In this document: positions 60,214 to 64,000 of the stretch, in pieces
Numbering within the stretch: the stretch's first letter is position 1
How the letters are laid out: each line of letters starts with the position of its first letter
From: a virus
Strand: one strand, 5' to 3'
Virus record (IMG/VR): IMGVR_UViG_3300023174_000156
Location: 1-64,000 of that record
DNA: 64,000 nt
Program-made: the position numbers and the translations under genes
Notes under the pieces: model-generated
The model's database searches: none
What the model was told of the DNA's origin: nothing
Seen by the model: only the letters and a program-made list of their open reading frames with translations

Positions 60214-63200
60214 TTACAGTGCTGAGGCAGTACTTATTGACCAACTAACATCTTGATATATTTTCATTTTGTCTGAGTCTAGACTTAAGCCATTATCATC
60301 ATCAAATACTATTTTATTTGTTCCAAGATAGGTTTTGTATACCTCTGAAGGGTTTACGCCATATAAGTCTGTTGATCCTATTACTAATACCCTATTCCAT
60401 GTAAAATCATTGCTAGAGTAATATCCCCATGTAAAGTTTGTTGCTCCGTCTGTTTTAACCCTTATCCAAGGTCTTGTTATTGTTTTTTGGACTTGCTGTA
60501 AATTATTTGCTTGGTAGAAAGAAACGTTATTGGATAACACTGGACCATTAATATTTATTGAGCCTAAGAATTCGTCAAAGTCAAGGGCAGAGGCAAAGGA
60601 TATGCCTAAAACCCCCCACTCTTTAGATGTTAAGACTGGTTCTCTAACTACAGATCCATTCCAATAATAAACCATATCATCAATTACTTGATTATTTAAA
60701 AGACTTTTTGCAAAAACCCTTGCCCTTAACCCTGTATCGCTATCTGCTGCTATATAGAACTTTATGGTATCTTGCTTATATACAATTTCAAATAACTCTG
60801 TCGGAACTGGTGGAAACTCTGTTTCAGAATATCTAAGCCACATTTGAACAGCACTTACCAAGTATTCTGAAGATAATGTTTGGTTTACTGGCAAAGAAAT
60901 TCCACGACTCTCTAAAGATAATATTTCTCCACGTACCTGAATTCCAGAATCTTTTGTTAAGTATAGGTATGGGGTACTTCCCTTATAAATAGTAAATGGA
61001 TTCTTAGACTTATAATCATAATAAATACCAGAGCGTTTATATGGAAATAGATCAACGCCAAATCTTGTGCCAATAGGGTTAAATGAATTATCATTAAATG
61101 CCTGAGAAGCAATCTCTAACTTACTTAATAAAACTGGTTTATTCAATATTCCACGAACATTAAACTCTAAATGGTAAACAATTGCCAACTCGTTAAAATC
61201 TACAGTTTTTGTTGGATAAATTAGCGCATTGTTAACAACTTCAAATTTTGTTGTTTCCCAATTTGGATGCTCATCAATATCTATAATTGAATCACGGAAA
61301 ACTGGCTCAGTTGTTGTAAAGTTACTATCAAGTAGGTTTGCCCCATCCTGTACATACTGCAAAGTTACATAACTTTTAATTACAGAGTCAGTAGTGTCAT
61401 AGGTATATGTCTTAATAGCCCTTTGTTCTGCATCCTGATAGTTATTCCAACCAGTTAATAACTGATTATCAAAATCATAATATGTTTTTTGTATTGGCTG
61501 AAAATAACTTTGATATAAGTCTGCATATGTCCAAGAAGAAGTAACCTCTTCTTCAACTAATGTTGTAGGGGATGGAGCAGCAATATTAAATTGTAAAAAA
61601 TCTAAATCGTAGAACTGATTTCCAACATCATTGGCTACATATTGACCAAAGTATGACAGTGGAAGATAGTCTTGCCATGATCCAGAAACTCCTATATCTA
61701 AGAAATATGCGCCATAAGACTCTAATGGCAAGAGCGTATAACTTGCTAGGTGCTCAAATAAAGCAATTGCATTTTCTTCTTCTGTGACTCCGCTAACCGA
61801 TAAATCGTCAAATGTTGCAATACCGTCGCTATTAAAATAACTAGATATTAATAGTGAATTTTTTAATGTTGAAAAGCCAACTGAATATGTCCTTCCTAAA
61901 AATGTTCCTGATAAGGATCCATCTCCCGCAACATATAATTTTAAAGAGTTTCTATTCCCAAAAAATGTAGCAACATTTCCCCCATAAGTATCTACTAAAG
62001 AACTTATATTAACGCCTACAGAAAATAATTGATGCGCTTCAATTGCTTCTGAAGTATATATAATTTCGTCTACTCCATTATAATTTAAGACATAAGAAAG
62101 TACATCTTCATCTTGTTGAATTATAAAGTAGTTGTTGTTAATTGAATTATATATCTTAAATAGTGTTTGAGTAGAGTCAAGATTATGATTACTAAATACT
62201 CCATAAAAAGCAGCAATTTGGCTATTTAAAATATTAAAATTTGTAAAGTTAAAGTAACAAGTTTTTGCGTTCCAAGAGTTATTAGGTCTAAAAGTAACAA
62301 ATTTATAGTCATTGGCTGGACCAGACTCTTGGCTTTGGATTGTTTTATTGTCATCGTACAATTCTTTTAAAGTTTTATTTGATAAATATATTTCTGGCAA
62401 AGAATATTCTGGTGTTCTTAATACTTTTGATGTTGTTGTTAGGTTATCAAAAGAACCTTGTTGCCATTCAGCAAAGTCTGGATAAGTATAGTTAGCAGTA
62501 TAGTCTGCAAATGGATAGTCAATAAATGCTGCAGTACCTCCATATGCTGAGTTTATTCCTTCAGGAGATGTAACTCCTTGACCATATACCCATCTTCTTT
62601 TTGCAACATTTATAGGAACTTGATATGAGTATATTGCAATACAGTCAATATCTACTGGATTAATATCTGAATAAGAATAAAATCCTAACCAATCTTGATT
62701 TTTATTTGACCCATCATATTCGTCTGGTAAAATTAAATTGTCTGTTTCTATAACTAAAGAAGCAACTTCTTCACCATTAATAATTAAAGTAGCAGCATTT
62801 CTAATTAGTCTTATCTGAATAAGCATTGGTCTAAACCATTCTCCAACGTAATGAGAAACAAAGTAATCACCAATTACTAAAGTTAAAAATCCGTTATCTG
62901 CATATAAACCATCATTTGATGCAATTGGACCAAAGATTTTTTTAGATGTTGCAGAATCAGAATTTATTCTTAACCAAAACTCAACAGTATATTCTTTATG
63001 CTGACCTACTTTATTTAAAAATCCCTTACCTGGAATAATTAAAGAGGGTTCTCCATTTGGATTTGGACTAAGTGTTGTAACATTTGATGCGCCATATACT
63101 AGTGGAACGCTAGTGTTTTTCGCAAGCAGTCTATTATCTGAAACTATATAATATGCAGCATCTCCAGATAATCCATATGCTGGTGAAGATACAACTTGTG

Positions 63201-63852
63201 TTGAATCTAGTGCAATTGTTGCAGGCATTGAGACTGGTGTAAGACCAAGTGATGAATGGTTAAATTCTTCCGACCATTGACCAACTGTAACTCCATTTAT
63301 ATAGTATAAGTAGTCTGCTGGAACTGATCCACCAGTAGTAGATGTAATTTTTATAACTACTCTAAATTCTGTATTTTCACTAATAATTTCAGATGTTTGA
63401 GAAAGAAAAATCCATTCATTTGTAGAGGTTATAGAATATGTTTTTAGTTTTTGAACTATAGAAGCAGTTGTTGTATCTGTGTATTCAAAACCAATAGAAA
63501 CAGAATCTATATACTGGCTATCAGCATATATGTGGGCACCTACGCAAAAAGTTCCCATGCTGTTATTTAAATCTGAAAAATTTATTAAATCTGGGCTAAT
63601 ACAAACAATATCTCCAGTGCCAGAAGGAGGGACGTCACTTAATAATTTATTAACTTCTATTGTAGGAAAAGGAGCGTTAACATCTGATGTTTCTAAAGAC
63701 GAAGTTCCCCCAGTTACCGTCCAATAATTATCTATATCTTGATAATCTAAGTCTATTAAACTAATATAGTCAATTGCGCCATCTAATGCCCATAGTGCTA
63801 GTGGGTGTTCTGCAAATATTTTTTCTGCATACAAATTTGATGGGGTAGACAT
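60214..63852 (-). CDS. LamG/concanavalin-like adhesin (1212 aa)
   Basis: A LamG-like domain (about residues 250-400) has KEYTVEFWLRINSDSATSKK, IRNAATLIINGEEVASLVIE-like strands and IDCIAIYSYQVPINVAKRRW, typical of laminin-G/pentraxin-like folds. The N-terminal IFAEHPLALWALDG motif is found, from memory, in actinophage minor tail proteins. A second LamG-like region (about 510-660) is likely. There is no signal peptide, so it is probably a virion fibre. Its place ahead of the portal is unusual. TGCTATAAT precedes it. Confidence 0.78.
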   Translation of the reverse strand: MSTPSNLYAEKIFAEHPLALWALDGAIDYISLIDLDYQDIDNYWTVTGGTSSLETSDVNAPFPTIEVNKLLSDVPPSGTGDIVCISPDLINFSDLNNSMGTFCVGAHIYADSQYIDSVSIGFEYTDTTTASIVQKLKTYSITSTNEWIFLSQTSEIISENTEFRVVIKITSTTGGSVPADYLYYINGVTVGQWSEEFNHSSLGLTPVSMPATIALDSTQVVSSPAYGLSGDAAYYIVSDNRLLAKNTSVPLVYGASNVTTLSPNPNGEPSLIIPGKGFLNKVGQHKEYTVEFWLRINSDSATSKKIFGPIASNDGLYADNGFLTLVIGDYFVSHYVGEWFRPMLIQIRLIRNAATLIINGEEVASLVIETDNLILPDEYDGSNKNQDWLGFYSYSDINPVDIDCIAIYSYQVPINVAKRRWVYGQGVTSPEGINSAYGGTAAFIDYPFADYTANYTYPDFAEWQQGSFDNLTTTSKVLRTPEYSLPEIYLSNKTLKELYDDNKTIQSQESGPANDYKFVTFRPNNSWNAKTCYFNFTNFNILNSQIAAFYGVFSNHNLDSTQTLFKIYNSINNNYFIIQQDEDVLSYVLNYNGVDEIIYTSEAIEAHQLFSVGVNISSLVDTYGGNVATFFGNRNSLKLYVAGDGSLSGTFLGRTYSVGFSTLKNSLLISSYFNSDGIATFDDLSVSGVTEEENAIALFEHLASYTLLPLESYGAYFLDIGVSGSWQDYLPLSYFGQYVANDVGNQFYDLDFLQFNIAAPSPTTLVEEEVTSSWTYADLYQSYFQPIQKTYYDFDNQLLTGWNNYQDAEQRAIKTYTYDTTDSVIKSYVTLQYVQDGANLLDSNFTTTEPVFRDSIIDIDEHPNWETTKFEVVNNALIYPTKTVDFNELAIVYHLEFNVRGILNKPVLLSKLEIASQAFNDNSFNPIGTRFGVDLFPYKRSGIYYDYKSKNPFTIYKGSTPYLYLTKDSGIQVRGEILSLESRGISLPVNQTLSSEYLVSAVQMWLRYSETEFPPVPTELFEIVYKQDTIKFYIAADSDTGLRARVFAKSLLNNQVIDDMVYYWNGSVVREPVLTSKEWGVLGISFASALDFDEFLGSININGPVLSNNVSFYQANNLQQVQKTITRPWIRVKTDGATNFTWGYYSSNDFTWNRVLVIGSTDLYGVNPSEVYKTYLGTNKIVFDDDNGLSLDSDKMKIYQDVSWSISTASAL

Positions 63853-63869
63853 ATTTCTCCTATCCCCTT

Positions 63870-63878
63870 ATTATAGCA
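63870..63878 (-). promoter_or_regulatory. Extended -10 promoter of the adhesin gene
   Basis: TGCTATAAT on the minus strand, about 17 nt before the ATG, with AGGAG in the leader. Confidence 0.55.
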
Positions 63879-63887
63879 GGATGGGAA

Positions 63888-64000
63888 CTAATATAATTTA
63901 ATCTCACATGCGTCTGTTGAACAATATTTTTCAGATTCAGCATCAAGATTATCTTTGCCATCGTAAATAGCAGACCAATCAATTTTGCCAATTGTTCCAA
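63888..64000 (-). CDS. C-terminal end of an unknown protein, cut by window edge
   Basis: The open frame reads GTIGKIDWSAIYDGKDNLDA, then ESEKYCSTDACEIKLY and stop, so only the last 36 codons are visible. The final acidic stretch with two Cys and Asp-Trp-Ser-Ala-Ile-Tyr motif has no obvious function. The start is outside. Confidence 0.65.
   Translation of the reverse strand, partial: GTIGKIDWSAIYDGKDNLDAESEKYCSTDACEIKLY

Noticed and set aside
1-64000. A temperate phage or prophage
   Set aside because: No integrase, excisionase paired with attP, or repressor is visible; the HTH protein at 36586-37128 is excisionase-like only in fold. The rest of the genome is not seen.

Overview
This window is a large segment of a tailed phage genome, most likely an uncultured siphovirus of AT-rich freshwater Actinobacteria (the acI/Nanopelagicales type). 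The phage identity rests on a complete virion gene set: portal, prohead protease with scaffold, HK97-fold capsid protein, head-tail connectors, major tail protein, two tail assembly chaperones, tape measure, tail tip proteins and terminase. No sheath gene is seen. The actinobacterial host is inferred from a WhiB protein, a DUF7455 protein, an FmdB zinc ribbon, a proteasome/HslV-like Ntn hydrolase, and a secreted beta-rich protein whose C-terminal tail resembles acI surface proteins as I remember them. No integrase, repressor or partition gene is visible, so a virulent lifestyle is likely.

Layout. Bases 1-7932 are mainly plus strand. A partial unknown gene is followed by an accessory glycan cassette: one minus-strand Stealth/glycosyltransferase-like gene, then eight tightly coupled plus-strand genes (GT-B transferase, SDR epimerase, methyltransferase, FkbM methyltransferase, PIG-L deacetylase, exostosin-like transferase, GT-A-like transferase, GT4 transferase). 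An intrinsic terminator then separates it from about 56 kb transcribed entirely leftward (minus strand).

Following minus-strand transcription from the right edge: a LamG-type adhesin, the head module (portal, protease/scaffold, capsid), connectors, tail module (major tail protein, paralogous chaperones, a 1952-residue tape measure, tail tip and fibre-like proteins), then the replication/recombination module (small DNA-binding proteins, DnaB-like helicase, CHC2/Toprim primase, probable SSB, DnaE-type polymerase, RecA-like recombinase, Cas4-like nuclease, RuvC-like resolvase). The terminase subunits come next, about 33 kb away from the portal. After them is an envelope-directed region (beta-rich surface protein, 868-residue exported protein, small membrane proteins, lipoprotein, probable holin, CHAP endolysin, Ntn hydrolase, Pro-Thr repeat secreted protein). 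The left end holds an HNH endonuclease beside a tRNA cluster (Gly, Glu, Thr), Hsp20, FmdB, DUF7455, SNase, thioredoxin, several microproteins, WhiB, a DenV-like pyrimidine-dimer glycosylase and a XapX-like membrane peptide.

Regulation. Many transcription units are preceded by an extended -10 box of the form TGNTATAAT or TGNTATACT. In several cases the box lies 6-10 nt before a start codon that has no Shine-Dalgarno sequence, which suggests leaderless mRNAs. Terminator hairpins follow the capsid, major tail and surface protein genes and lie at the end of the leftward unit. There is no gene-free stretch longer than about 300 bases once the small genes, tRNAs and regulatory sites listed here are counted.
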